64,000 bases of DNA from JAQUGA01 sp038210985 (lineage in GTDB: Bacteria > Bacteroidota > Bacteroidia > Bacteroidales > WCHB1-69), in assembly GCA_038210985.1 (NCBI GenBank), contig JBBQWB010000004.1:11357-75356 (forward strand), read 5' to 3'. Shown here piece by piece: positions 35,987 to 45,324 of this stretch. The first letter of the stretch is position 1. Each line of letters opens with the position of its first letter. Position numbers and translations under genes: made by a program. The notes beneath the pieces are model-generated. The model was not told the DNA's origin, made no database searches, and saw nothing but the letters and a program-made list of their open reading frames with translations.

Positions 35987-36027
35987 TAGTATTTGCAAGA
36001 TAACACTAGATTTTCTTGCATGCACTA
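35987..36027. mobile_element. 41-bp miniature inverted-repeat element
   Basis: The unit runs TA, GTATTTGCAAGATAAC, a short loop, then TTTTCTTGCATGCAC, TA. It is nearly palindromic and looks like two MITE ends joined with no body. An element of identical length with the same layout lies at 63191-63231. Confidence 0.6.
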
Positions 36028-36190
36028 CTTAACAAGTCGGTTAATCCACTACGTGGAATTTTCACATACGAGTTGGAGTTTTATTAAACGGGACTTCTAA
36101 AAATTCATTTCCTACGGGACAATTACACCGATACGGTTTCGTCATAAACATTAAAAAACCAAATTATACTTTGGATTAATTTGAAATAAT

Positions 36191-36484
36191 TAGTGTCTGC
36201 AAGAAAACGCCAACTTTTTCCGCCAAAAATCGGACAAGCTGTTATACTTGCAACGAATTCAGATCATTCCGACCAAGATTTTGTTGGTTTTCATTTCTTT
36301 TTTTGCCCCAGCCCTCAAGGGTGAATGTAAATGAAAACGTACAAAATCTAATTCGGAACTCGCTAAATTCATTGCCGCAAAAGTGTTTCGACAGTTCGAC
36401 TTCGCTCAATGCATCGCTAGGCTCAAAATACCACCTCGAATTTGACGTTTTCTTATCAAACACTGAGTTTTCTTGCAAGGACTA
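36191..36484. mobile_element. MITE-like element, copy B (complete)
   Basis: This 294-bp segment has inverted ends: TAGTGTCTGCAAGAAAAC on the left and, on the other strand, TAGTCCTTGCAAGAAAAC on the right. Both begin with TA, as expected for a TA target duplication. The body matches copy A (9273-9502) in reverse orientation. Relative to A it holds an extra 50 bp at 36384-36433. It encodes no credible protein. The rest of 35907-36720 contains only the miniature copy at 35987 and small GTCC/GGAC hairpins (36504-36517 and 36553-36563). Confidence 0.75.
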
Positions 36485-36720
36485 TGTATTGGTGCTACTT
36501 TCTAGTCCGTTAGGACTTTAACATTAATAAAAAAAAACCCTCTGAAAAATTTGTCCATAGGACATTAACATCGAAGCAAAGGCTTTAAGAATCCTTTACG
36601 GATTTCTTTTTGTTACAATTTTCGTAAATCTAGAAGTTGTTCGTAAATTATTTTCCCATATATCCTCAAAAGTGGATTTTAACTTTTGATTTAAATTATT
36701 TTCAAATCAACTGTTTTCTA

Positions 36721-37311
36721 TTAAAGCTCCTTTTTGTTATGTAAAAATTTTAGCAACCTTTCGAAATACGCTTCAATGGTTTCTCCCTGAATTTTGGGGA
36801 TGCATTCGATGGCAGAAGAAAAACCGTTTAATAAATCGGTATTTCTTTTAAAATTGGTCTTTAACAATTCTCCATCATTTGATTCCCAATAGCCACCTTC
36901 GTCGGTGAGTGTAAAATTTGAAAAATATTTTTTATTCAAATAGCGAAAAAGCTGAATAATAAATTGATGTATCACCACACCTGCATATTGCGTTTTTACC
37001 GAAAGCACATACAGGTATTCGCTTTCTTGCTGTGTATCGGTTTTGCCGAAAAACGTTAAATTGGGATGGCAACTCATACGACCATTTGAAAGAAAGCAGA
37101 TAGAAACTGTTTCGCAACTAGGTGGTGTAAAACTTATTCCATAAACATTTTGGTTATAATCGGATTTTCCAAAAGTGTTTTTCGGAAAGTCCGTATCAAA
37201 AACATTGTATTTCCAATTATTTACAGCGATAATATCCCGAACCTCATCAATTAAGTCGGGTAACAAGTCTGGCTTTGCAATGCAACCGCTATAATGAAAA
37301 CTTAATCCCAT
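36721..37311 (-). CDS. Conserved-looking protein of unknown function
   Basis: The 196-residue protein begins MGLSFHYSGCIAKPDLLPDL. There is no signal peptide or membrane segment, so it is probably cytoplasmic. The sequence is soluble-looking, rich in aromatic residues, with a repeated F/Y-rich beta pattern and an amphipathic C-terminal helix (ETIEAYFERLLKFLHNKKEL). I do not recognise the family. Codon and base composition match the neighbours. It lies alone between a repeat-rich gap and mutS2, so context gives no clue. It could be a small ligand- or protein-binding domain, but nothing in the sequence shows which. Confidence 0.6.
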   Translation of the reverse strand: MGLSFHYSGCIAKPDLLPDLIDEVRDIIAVNNWKYNVFDTDFPKNTFGKSDYNQNVYGISFTPPSCETVSICFLSNGRMSCHPNLTFFGKTDTQQESEYLYVLSVKTQYAGVVIHQFIIQLFRYLNKKYFSNFTLTDEGGYWESNDGELLKTNFKRNTDLLNGFSSAIECIPKIQGETIEAYFERLLKFLHNKKEL

Positions 37312-37625
37312 AAATTAACTCCTTTTTTCCTGCCATTTTGGATGGGGAAATTTGTTCCTACTTTCTTGTCAAAACACGGGACAAAAATAATTAATTATTT
37401 CAATGTGTCGAAATTATTTTTAAAGCCGCACTTGAAGGAAATTTTGCTCTTAGTACCTTATTCTCATTCTGTCAGACAAGTTTTACAAATTTTGATGATT
37501 TATATTCTGTTTTATTTTATGCTTGGAGTTCAATGCGATGCCTGATTTTCTTTCTACATTTTAATTGCAAAAAGAACTATTCCAACGTAATTTCAATTTT
37601 GCGTAAAACAAATATTTTTTTATTT
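37312..37625. other. Gap between the unknown gene and mutS2
   Basis: A 314-nt stretch. A 67-codon plus-strand frame (37342-37545) exists, but it has no promoter box and no family resemblance, and it looks like chance. I see no repeat or terminator of note. Confidence 0.4.
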
Positions 37626-40049
37626 TCACTTCAATTTTACCACGGTTATACCATGTCCACCCATTTCTATTTTTTCGTCCTCGAAATGCTTTACAAAAGG
37701 ATTTTTTGATAGTAATTCCCGAATTACTTTTCGTAAGACTCCAGTTCCCTTGCCATGTAGTATTTTAAGCTCTTTAATTCCCAACTGAACGGCATCGTCG
37801 ATTAATTTGTCGGTTTCGGTTAATGTTTCTTCGGCTCTTTTACCACGCACATCGATGGCTGGCTTAAAATTGTTTGCTTTTTCGTTTATTCGACGGTAGA
37901 TATTGCTTGATGTAGATGGATTTTTTCGCAACGACTTGGCTTCCGATTTGCTTAATGGCTCAATTTTATCTAATTCGGTACGAAAAATTACTCCATTAAT
38001 ATCCAAAATAACTTTATTATTATTCAACAACTCAAGAATAATAGCCTGAGTGTCAATTTCAGGGATAAAAACAGGGCTCCCAACTTTTAAATCTATCTTT
38101 TCAATTGGTTTATCGGATTTATCCAAACTTTGTTTTTCTGTTGTTTTGGCAACTTCTTTCACTTCTGATAAAAGCCCCTCTTTTTGGGTTTCAAGCTGTT
38201 TTCGAGCTTCAAACACAAGCGTTTTTTCGGCTTTCGATTCTTTTATCTCCCTAATTGTCTTCTCAACCAAAGCATTCGAATCTTTGATAATTTGTATCGC
38301 TTTTTGATTGGCTTCTTTTATAATTAATTTTTTTTCGGTTTCAAGACTGCTTTTTAAATCATTGTATTTTTGAATCAACTCTGCCAAAAATTTATCTGCC
38401 GAATCTACGGTTCTTTTTTCTTCATTTAGCTTTACCAGTTCGGTTTCGAGTTGTTGCGACTTTATTTCAAAATCGTACTGAGGAGTATTTATAAGCTCTT
38501 TAGCCGAATGAATAATTTGTGCTGGAAATCCAATTTTTTGAGCAATTTCGAATGTAAAAGAGCTTCCTTGAATACCTGTTTTTAGCATAAACATCGGAGC
38601 TAAACTTTCCATATCAAACAACATTGCTCCATTAATCATTCCATCGGTAACTGCTGCAATACGCTTCAAATTTCCATAATGAGTGGTAATTACCCCAAAA
38701 CATTTGTTTTGATGAAGCGAACCTAAAATCGCTTCGGCCATTGCACCTCCCAAAATTGGCTCGGTTCCAGTTCCCATTTCGTCGATGAGAAGTAAGGTTT
38801 TTTTATCTCCTTTTTCCACCATTTCCATCATGTTTTTCAAATGGGAGCTATATGTACTTAAATCATTCTCGATGGATTGCTCGTCGCCCATATCCATGTA
38901 AATATGTTCAAAAATTCCAAATTCAGATATTTCGTGAACTGGAACTAAAAATCCGCATTGAACCATGTATTGCAACAAGCCAACTGTTTTTAAACAAACC
39001 GATTTGCCTCCAGCATTTGGTCCCGAAATAATTAACATTCGTTGTTTTGCATTGAGCTTAATGTCTAAAGGAATAACTGACTTTTTGAGCGATTTAAACT
39101 TCATAAGTAGCAATGGATGAATTGCTTTTTTCCAGTCGATGCTTGGAATGTCGTATATATTTGGTTTTATTCCGTTTATATCGATGGCAAACTTAGCTTT
39201 TGCACGAATAAAATCTACTTTTCCTAAAAAAGCCAAGGAGTTTAAAATCATTTCTGATTGCAAACGAATTTCTTTTGTTATTTCTAATAGAATTAGGATA
39301 ATTTCGCGTTTTTCGGCATTCATAAAATCACGGATATCGTTATTGTCTTCAATAACTTCCTGTGGTTCAATAAATACCGTTTGACCACTTGCCGATTCAT
39401 CGTGAATAAAACCTTTTACTTTCCGTTTGTTTGCGGCAGGAACTGGAATTACCAATCGTCCGTTTCGAATGGTTACTTCGGCATCGTCTTTTACCAAGCC
39501 GCTTTTTTTGGCATCTTTCAGACATTGATTCGTTTTTCGAGTTGCGTTATGCATCGAACGATTGAGCGATTTTCGAATATCGTTTAGCGTATCAGAAGCG
39601 GTGTCTTTTATCACCGATTTATCATCAATAATTCTATTTATTTGCAGAATCAAATTTTCGTCAAAAATTACCGATGTAGCCTTTGCAAACAAAAGCGGAT
39701 ATTTTTCTTCGCCACGGCGAATGATGTAATTTAAACACTCCTTTATGGTTTGCAAAACCGACTTTAACTTTCCAAGCTCTTCGGTTTCGATGTAACTTCC
39801 CTCCACTCTAATTCGATGAATTTCGTCTTTTAAATCGTAATAATCCTGCGAAGGAAACGGATTGTCGAACAACAATATTTGACGAAATTCTTCGGTTTCG
39901 CCAATAAGCTGGTTTATTACAGTAATATTATTTGAAAATTGAAGTTTTTCAACATACTCGACACCAAGGGAACTAACACATTTGTTTTGTGTTAAATGTC
40001 GTATCTGGTCAAACCCAATTTTATCTTCAAAATTTTCGGGATAAATCAT
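37626..40049 (-). CDS. mutS2: Endonuclease MutS2
   Basis: The 807-residue protein has the MutS-type core and ATPase (Walker A GPNAGGKS near residue 345; the LIDEMGTGTEP Walker B block), a coiled-coil segment (about 520-630), a KOW-like stretch and a C-terminal Smr nuclease domain (about 730-806, with IDVRGKRAEE and LKILHGKGTGVLR). MutS2 acts on branched DNA and, in some bacteria, on stalled ribosomes. It lacks the mismatch-recognition domain of MutS1. Length and domain order are standard. A promoter box is at 40093-40100. Confidence 0.96.
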   Translation of the reverse strand: MIYPENFEDKIGFDQIRHLTQNKCVSSLGVEYVEKLQFSNNITVINQLIGETEEFRQILLFDNPFPSQDYYDLKDEIHRIRVEGSYIETEELGKLKSVLQTIKECLNYIIRRGEEKYPLLFAKATSVIFDENLILQINRIIDDKSVIKDTASDTLNDIRKSLNRSMHNATRKTNQCLKDAKKSGLVKDDAEVTIRNGRLVIPVPAANKRKVKGFIHDESASGQTVFIEPQEVIEDNNDIRDFMNAEKREIILILLEITKEIRLQSEMILNSLAFLGKVDFIRAKAKFAIDINGIKPNIYDIPSIDWKKAIHPLLLMKFKSLKKSVIPLDIKLNAKQRMLIISGPNAGGKSVCLKTVGLLQYMVQCGFLVPVHEISEFGIFEHIYMDMGDEQSIENDLSTYSSHLKNMMEMVEKGDKKTLLLIDEMGTGTEPILGGAMAEAILGSLHQNKCFGVITTHYGNLKRIAAVTDGMINGAMLFDMESLAPMFMLKTGIQGSSFTFEIAQKIGFPAQIIHSAKELINTPQYDFEIKSQQLETELVKLNEEKRTVDSADKFLAELIQKYNDLKSSLETEKKLIIKEANQKAIQIIKDSNALVEKTIREIKESKAEKTLVFEARKQLETQKEGLLSEVKEVAKTTEKQSLDKSDKPIEKIDLKVGSPVFIPEIDTQAIILELLNNNKVILDINGVIFRTELDKIEPLSKSEAKSLRKNPSTSSNIYRRINEKANNFKPAIDVRGKRAEETLTETDKLIDDAVQLGIKELKILHGKGTGVLRKVIRELLSKNPFVKHFEDEKIEMGGHGITVVKLK

Positions 40050-40092
40050 TTAAAAAATAATCGTTTATTAAAAACTGAAAGCATCATAAAAG

Positions 40093-40100
40093 CAAAATTA
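40093..40100 (-). promoter_or_regulatory. -7 promoter box for mutS2
   Basis: The minus strand reads TAATTTTG, 43 nt upstream of the ATG. No -33 element is obvious. Confidence 0.45.
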
Positions 40101-40222
40101 ATTCTTTTCTGCTTGATTTAAGTATATTATTGAAACTCGCTTGATTTTTATAACCAATTGATGATTCAATAATACAAATCAAAAATGGCAAAGTTTCGCT
40201 CCAAAAAACTAGCCGTCATCCT

Positions 40223-40296
40223 GATTCGCCACGGCGAAGTTGAAGGAGACGGGAACCTTATGCAATCATGCTTCGACTTAGCGATAGGCTCAGCAT
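40223..40296. repeat. REP-like hairpin repeat copy 2 (degenerate right arm)
   Basis: The left arm 40223-40245 matches copy 1 with one change. The right arm (40271 onward, CTTCGACTTAGCGATAGGCTC) has drifted, so the hairpin is weak. The loop contains GAACCTTATGCA, shared with copy 3 in outline. It lies downstream of the delta-60 protein gene. Confidence 0.65.
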
Positions 40297-40368
40297 TAAT
40301 AACAACAATAATTGGCATGCCCTTGTTGGTGATTAGCCATGGCGAACAAACAAGGGTAAAAGGCAAAA

Positions 40369-42207
40369 TTATTCTTTCAGAAGTTTATATGTCTGTTGTG
40401 GAGAGTCTCCAATTTGTAGCAGATAAACTCCTGAAGAAAGTCCTTTTAGTTTGACAAGCACTTGTTTGTTGTCAAGAATCCCTGAAAAAATTTCTTTCCC
40501 AGCGTGGTCAAGCAACTTGTATGGCTTGTTAAGCAACAAATCACCAATTTCAACGTGTATAAAATCCGTAGTTGGATTGGGATATATTTTTAAGTCGGAA
40601 AAACATTGTTCGTGGATTGACGATGAAGGATTTTTTGTTGTAAAACTCCATACATCGCTGTATGTTCCCCAATTTGTTCCGTCTGAGGCTCTAACTCTCC
40701 AATAGTATTGCATATTTGGAAGCAAGTTAGATGCATTATAATTAGAAGATGAAACAGTAAATGTTTGAGGTGTACTATTAAATGTTTGAGAAACGTCAAT
40801 GTCTATTTCATAAAAGATTGCACCAAAAGCATTTGACCAAGTAAAAGCTAAGTTTGTTATATTTTGATCTACCGATTGATTTATAGGAGTTATCAACTGA
40901 AAATTATTTAAATCAGGAATTTCATTCCCCAAGTATCTTGCAATTGCAAAATCTCCACCTGTATAACCCACTGCAACAATTTTGTTGTCTGTTTGTATCG
41001 CAATGCCAAAACATTCATTAAGTGAATTGCCACCAAATGTAGTAGTAGTTTTTCCGTTTGTGCCAAATGAATTATCTAATGTATTGGCAGAAGTTATTCG
41101 GGCTATGGCAAATGATTTATTGTTTGTATTTCCAGTAAATCCTCCAAAAATAATTCTTCCATTATTATCTTCCGTGGATGAATAAATAACTTCATCCTCC
41201 AGATTATTTCCCCAATTGGTTGAATAAAGACTTGTTGCTAAACTGCCGCTATTGTTTATTTCAAAAAACGAAAAATCATATCTCATGGTATTGATATAGC
41301 CACCACCTGCTACAAGTAAATTTCCACTTGGTCTTAGTGTAAGGGAAAAAGCTTTATCGTTTCCGTTAAATCCTCCATTAAAAACATTTACACCATCACT
41401 CGAAAATGTATTATCCATTGTTCCATCGCTATTAATTCTACAAGCCCAATAGTCTGCATCTGCCATTGAAGTGGGGAAATCTCGCCAACCCACGGCACTA
41501 ATTTTTCCATTTGCTTGAACAATCAAATCTTCCACAGAAAAGAGGTATTGGTAATCCAAACTTGTAATCCATAACAAACGAATACCATTATTATTAAACG
41601 TGTTATCCAGCGTTCCGTTGCTTAAATATCTGGCAACAACAGGCTTAGAAACCGAAGAACTTATAATTGTTGCTCCACCTACAATGATGTTACCAGTTAG
41701 TGGATGTATTTTGACAACTTTAATTTCATCTTGCTGTGAATTTTCAAAATCGGTCAAAACAATTCCATTGATACCAAATGTGTTATCCAAGGTTCCGTCA
41801 TTATTGTATCTAACTATTGCTGCTTCTTTATTGCTTCCATTATCGCTATATCCCGCCAAAACTATTTTTCCATCGGTTTGCAATGCTACGCTATATGCCA
41901 CATCATCACTTCCTAATTGTACATCCGTTGTAACAATTCCATTATTCCCAAATGTATTATCCAACGAACCATCTGTATTATATCTCACAACTGCAAAGTC
42001 TTTACCTGTTAATGTACTTGTTGAATTTCCAGCAACGATAGTTTTTCCATCCGATTGAATAACTATCCCGTAAGCCTTGTCTTGACCTGTGGATATGGAA
42101 GTTACAACTTTACCAGCGTTTCCAAATGTTGGGTCAAGTGTTCCGGCAGGTTGTGCCAACACATTTAATGTTATTAGCATTATCAAAATTGTGAGGATGT
42201 TTCTCAT
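40369..42207 (-). CDS. T9SS-exported delta-60 repeat protein
   Basis: The 612-residue protein has a signal peptide (ending LAQ, about residue 18), six or more delta-60 repeats of about 50-60 residues (DNTFGNNGIV, SDDVAYSVALQTDGKIVLAG, AIVRYNNDGTLD), a fibronectin type III-like domain (about 430-525, with YYWRVRASDGTNWG) and a C-terminal T9SS sorting domain (DLKIYPNPTTDFIHVE to GVYLLQIG). The repeats resemble beta-propeller blades. It should be released or anchored at the cell surface by the same system whose parts lie at 17610-30225. Ligand or substrate is unknown. Confidence 0.9.
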   Translation of the reverse strand: MRNILTILIMLITLNVLAQPAGTLDPTFGNAGKVVTSISTGQDKAYGIVIQSDGKTIVAGNSTSTLTGKDFAVVRYNTDGSLDNTFGNNGIVTTDVQLGSDDVAYSVALQTDGKIVLAGYSDNGSNKEAAIVRYNNDGTLDNTFGINGIVLTDFENSQQDEIKVVKIHPLTGNIIVGGATIISSSVSKPVVARYLSNGTLDNTFNNNGIRLLWITSLDYQYLFSVEDLIVQANGKISAVGWRDFPTSMADADYWACRINSDGTMDNTFSSDGVNVFNGGFNGNDKAFSLTLRPSGNLLVAGGGYINTMRYDFSFFEINNSGSLATSLYSTNWGNNLEDEVIYSSTEDNNGRIIFGGFTGNTNNKSFAIARITSANTLDNSFGTNGKTTTTFGGNSLNECFGIAIQTDNKIVAVGYTGGDFAIARYLGNEIPDLNNFQLITPINQSVDQNITNLAFTWSNAFGAIFYEIDIDVSQTFNSTPQTFTVSSSNYNASNLLPNMQYYWRVRASDGTNWGTYSDVWSFTTKNPSSSIHEQCFSDLKIYPNPTTDFIHVEIGDLLLNKPYKLLDHAGKEIFSGILDNKQVLVKLKGLSSGVYLLQIGDSPQQTYKLLKE

Positions 42208-42230
42208 ATCTGTTTTTTTATTGTTTTTAG

Positions 42231-42263
42231 CAAAATTACAATTTAATTTTTAAAATTCGCAAA
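42231..42263 (-). promoter_or_regulatory. Promoter for the delta-60 repeat protein gene
   Basis: On the minus strand TAATTTTG (42238-42231) is preceded by TTTG (42263-42260) with a 21-nt spacer, close to the Bacteroidota consensus. Confidence 0.6.
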
Positions 42264-42308
42264 TAGCTGATTTTGTTCTAGCGAAGTAGTATGTCCGCTA
42301 CCTTCTGT

Positions 42309-43355
42309 CTAAGATTCTTCCTCGTAAAACAACTTATAAAACTTTCGTCCGTCATCTTCCACACCACGCTCAATCATGTCTTTATTTCCGTGAATGTAAA
42401 CATGAAAATTTCCGTCTAATTTTAATATGCTTTTAAAAAACCGAGCTTGCTTTTTAACAGCTTGTGGCGAAATTTCAAAACATTCGCTCAGTGCAACATC
42501 GTTTTGCATTGAATAGTCCTGATCGAAATTTCGAAACGATTTTATAATATTTTCTTCCACTAACACTTCTTTTTCAAAGTCCGATTTATCAAACTGCTCG
42601 TTGGTTTTAAAATATTCAACCGAACGATTTAGCAAGTCAATTTGTTCGGTACGATTAATATCAAATTCATCCTTTAGTTTTTCTACCACAAACGATTTTG
42701 TAAAAGTCAAAAAATCTTTGGTTTGATGATACTCATCTTTACTGTTAGTTATGTTTAAAAACGACTCTCTCCAATATTGAGTTTCGTTGGATTTTGAGGG
42801 ATTATCGACTATAAAAACCTTAAATCCATTATCCCTGTCGGTATTTAAAATTAAACAACCTTTATCGAGTTTATTAATATTAAATCCGATTTCGCTATCG
42901 ACATGAAATTGATTTTTAGATTCCTCAATTGTAATAAACGACTGTTTGTTTTCGGCTTTAAAAATACCCAAACCTTCGGTTGTTACATCATCTACCTTAA
43001 TATTTGAAAAATAAGCAACAAAAAGATTTCCAGTTTTTATTTGAGGATGAATAGAAGTTTCGTAAAGTAGCTTTGCAATATCCACACTGTTTCGGAAAAT
43101 AGAATTAGGAAAGCTAAATACTCCCAAAGCAAAATTAAAGACTGGGTTTAAGGTAAAATCTTCGTTCGAAAAGGTAAACGAAAACGACTCGATGGTATTA
43201 AAAGAGGATAAAAAATACTTATGTAAATCGCTAATTAATCGAGGATTGTTTACAGAAGCGGACGATTGAGACAAAATTAATTCTTCGCCGTTTGTTTTAT
43301 TTCCGACCTGATGCACACAAAGAGCTTCAAGTTTCGTGTTTTTAAAATCAATCAT
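42309..43355 (-). CDS. Nucleoid-associated protein, NdpA/YejK-like
   Basis: The 348-residue protein starts MIDFKNTKLEALCVHQVGNK and shows the general NdpA pattern: an N-terminal domain with a VHQVGNK motif, a middle domain with FVAYFSNIKVDD, and a C-terminal domain (FSFPNSIFRNS, FEISPQAVKKQARFFKSILKLDGNFHVYIHG) like the Bacteroidota versions of this family. It likely binds DNA or the nucleoid. It lies 12 nt downstream of the ClC gene, so both share a transcript. The link between the two is unknown. Confidence 0.75.
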   Translation of the reverse strand: MIDFKNTKLEALCVHQVGNKTNGEELILSQSSASVNNPRLISDLHKYFLSSFNTIESFSFTFSNEDFTLNPVFNFALGVFSFPNSIFRNSVDIAKLLYETSIHPQIKTGNLFVAYFSNIKVDDVTTEGLGIFKAENKQSFITIEESKNQFHVDSEIGFNINKLDKGCLILNTDRDNGFKVFIVDNPSKSNETQYWRESFLNITNSKDEYHQTKDFLTFTKSFVVEKLKDEFDINRTEQIDLLNRSVEYFKTNEQFDKSDFEKEVLVEENIIKSFRNFDQDYSMQNDVALSECFEISPQAVKKQARFFKSILKLDGNFHVYIHGNKDMIERGVEDDGRKFYKLFYEEES

Positions 43356-43367
43356 ATTTAATTTGTA

Positions 43368-45158
43368 TTAATCTTGCGATAGTTCTTCAATAATTTCGCG
43401 ATAGTTTGTAAATAAATTTGCACGAGAAATAAAGCCAATATATGTTTTATTTTCGTCCACCACTGGCATATTATAACTTCCGGAGTCTTGAAATTTTTTA
43501 ACTACTTCCTGCATGGTTTCGTTGGGAGTAACGTAACATTTTGGAGTGTACATGAGTTCTTGAACCATAATATTATCGTATAGTTCCGGTTTAAAAATCA
43601 AATCTCTAATATCATCTAAAAACACTAGTCCTTCAAATTTATTATTTTCGTTTATCACCGGAAACACATTGCGTTTTGAAGTAGCAATTACCGAAACAAG
43701 CTCGCGCAAAGAAGCCGATTTATTAATGGTTAAAAAGTTAGTTTCGAGTAAATCCATAACATTTAACTGTTGCAAAGCGGTTTTATCTTTATGGTGGGTT
43801 ATCAGTTCGCCACGCGCTGCTAGTCTTTTAGAATAAATGGAGTGCTTTTCGAAAGGGATAACGGTTAAGTATGCAATACTTGCTGTAATCATTAAAGGAA
43901 TAAAAAGCTGATACCCCCCGCTAATTTCCGCAATTAAAAATATTGCAGTAAGCGGTGAATGCATCACACCAGCCATTACTCCAGCCATTCCAGCCAATGT
44001 AAAGTTTTCAAAAGGTAGTTTTACATCAATAGTAGTCTTTAGCAAAAGAGCAACAAAATAGCCCGACAAACCCCCCATTAAAAGGGATGGAGCAAACACA
44101 CCACCAATTCCGCCAGCTCCATTTGTTATAGCCATTGCAACGACTTTAAAAATCAATACCAATAAAATAAATCCTAAAAACACCAGTGCGTTATCCTGAT
44201 ATTCGTAAAAAAAACTATTATGCATTAGTTCTTTTGCTAATCCATTTAAAACATAATTAATGTTTTCGTACCCTTCGCCATATAAAATTGGGAAAAAGAA
44301 AATTAAAACGCCCAACAAAGTTCCGCCAATTAATATTTTGATTATCTGCCGATTAATCTTTTTAAACAACCCTTCGATATACATCGAAGTTCGAGTAAAA
44401 TACAATGAAATAAAACCACAGAATATACCTAAAATTATATAAAAAGGGATGTTTGATAATACAAACGTATTTTCAATATTAAAATTAAACATAACTGTTT
44501 TTCCTAAAAGCAAGTACGAGATGGTTGTTCCAGTTATGGAAGCAATTAATAACGGCAATAGAGATGCCATGGTTAAATCAACCATCAGAACTTCAATAGC
44601 AAAAACAATAGCTGCAATTGGCGATTTAAAAATTGCTGCAAAAGCCGCCGACGATCCGCAAGCTACAAGCAGGGTTTTTGTTCGCGTATTCATTTTAAAT
44701 AGCTGTCCAATGTTTGAACCAATTGCCGAACCTGTTAACACAAGTGGTGCTTCCAAACCCACCGAACCACCAAAACCAACGGTTAGTGTACTCGAAATTA
44801 AAGAAGAATAGGTATTGTGTGGTTTTAAATTGCTTTTATTCATTGATATTGCCCACAATATTCTACTTATTCCATGGTTGATTTTATCTTTTACAAAAGT
44901 ATTAAGGTAAATAACCGTTAGGGTTATGCCTATAATTGGAAAACATAAATACAAGTAGTTAAATTCGTTAGAAGGAAATCTATCGTGCAAAAAACTGGAA
45001 GTTAAGTGTACTGTGTTTTTTAAAATAATAGCTGAAAAAGCACCAAAAATACCGATGATAAAACTAAGAAAGAGAATAAAGTTTTGTTGAGAAATATTAT
45101 ATTTATCTCTTAATTTTATTATATATCTAATAAGCTGTAATACTCGACTTGAAATCAT
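43368..45158 (-). CDS. ClC family chloride channel/transporter with CBS domains
   Basis: The 596-residue inner-membrane protein has about ten to twelve membrane segments (about residues 25-440) and two C-terminal CBS domains (about 455-590). The selectivity motif GSVGLEAP holds the gating glutamate at E136, so proton-coupled exchange is possible. A further conserved motif GAGGIGGVFAPSLLMGG is present. The CBS pair suggests nucleotide control. The -7 box at 45163-45170 ends only 4 nt before the ATG, which predicts a leaderless mRNA. It is followed by the NdpA-like gene. Confidence 0.93.
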   Translation of the reverse strand: MISSRVLQLIRYIIKLRDKYNISQQNFILFLSFIIGIFGAFSAIILKNTVHLTSSFLHDRFPSNEFNYLYLCFPIIGITLTVIYLNTFVKDKINHGISRILWAISMNKSNLKPHNTYSSLISSTLTVGFGGSVGLEAPLVLTGSAIGSNIGQLFKMNTRTKTLLVACGSSAAFAAIFKSPIAAIVFAIEVLMVDLTMASLLPLLIASITGTTISYLLLGKTVMFNFNIENTFVLSNIPFYIILGIFCGFISLYFTRTSMYIEGLFKKINRQIIKILIGGTLLGVLIFFFPILYGEGYENINYVLNGLAKELMHNSFFYEYQDNALVFLGFILLVLIFKVVAMAITNGAGGIGGVFAPSLLMGGLSGYFVALLLKTTIDVKLPFENFTLAGMAGVMAGVMHSPLTAIFLIAEISGGYQLFIPLMITASIAYLTVIPFEKHSIYSKRLAARGELITHHKDKTALQQLNVMDLLETNFLTINKSASLRELVSVIATSKRNVFPVINENNKFEGLVFLDDIRDLIFKPELYDNIMVQELMYTPKCYVTPNETMQEVVKKFQDSGSYNMPVVDENKTYIGFISRANLFTNYREIIEELSQD

Positions 45159-45162
45159 GGCT

Positions 45163-45170
45163 CAAAAGTA
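45163..45170 (-). promoter_or_regulatory. -7 promoter box immediately before the ClC start codon
   Basis: The minus strand reads TACTTTTG ending 4 nt before the ATG. The start point of such promoters is usually a few bases downstream of the box, so the mRNA would begin at or next to the ATG. Confidence 0.55.
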
Positions 45171-45324
45171 CAAGATTTTTAATTAAAATTTTAAATCATT
45201 TAAGGATATATTATTTATAGCCTGTAAATCACACACATAAGGACAATAAAAAAAACAATATTAAATAAAATAGTCGTATTTTAAAACTTGTTTTGTAAAT
45301 TCGCATAAAAAAACAATATACATT

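Noticed and set aside
36242..36521. Two opposed open frames of about 75 codons in the element at 36191
   Set aside because: They coincide with a non-coding dispersed element and share no protein family; frames are chance products of the repeat.
37342..37545. 67-codon plus-strand frame before mutS2
   Set aside because: No promoter box, ribosome-binding site or family similarity; the region looks non-coding.
40185..40454. 89-codon plus-strand open frame over the REP repeat downstream of the delta-60 gene
   Set aside because: It runs through a hairpin repeat and into the end of a well-supported minus-strand gene; no promoter box or family match.
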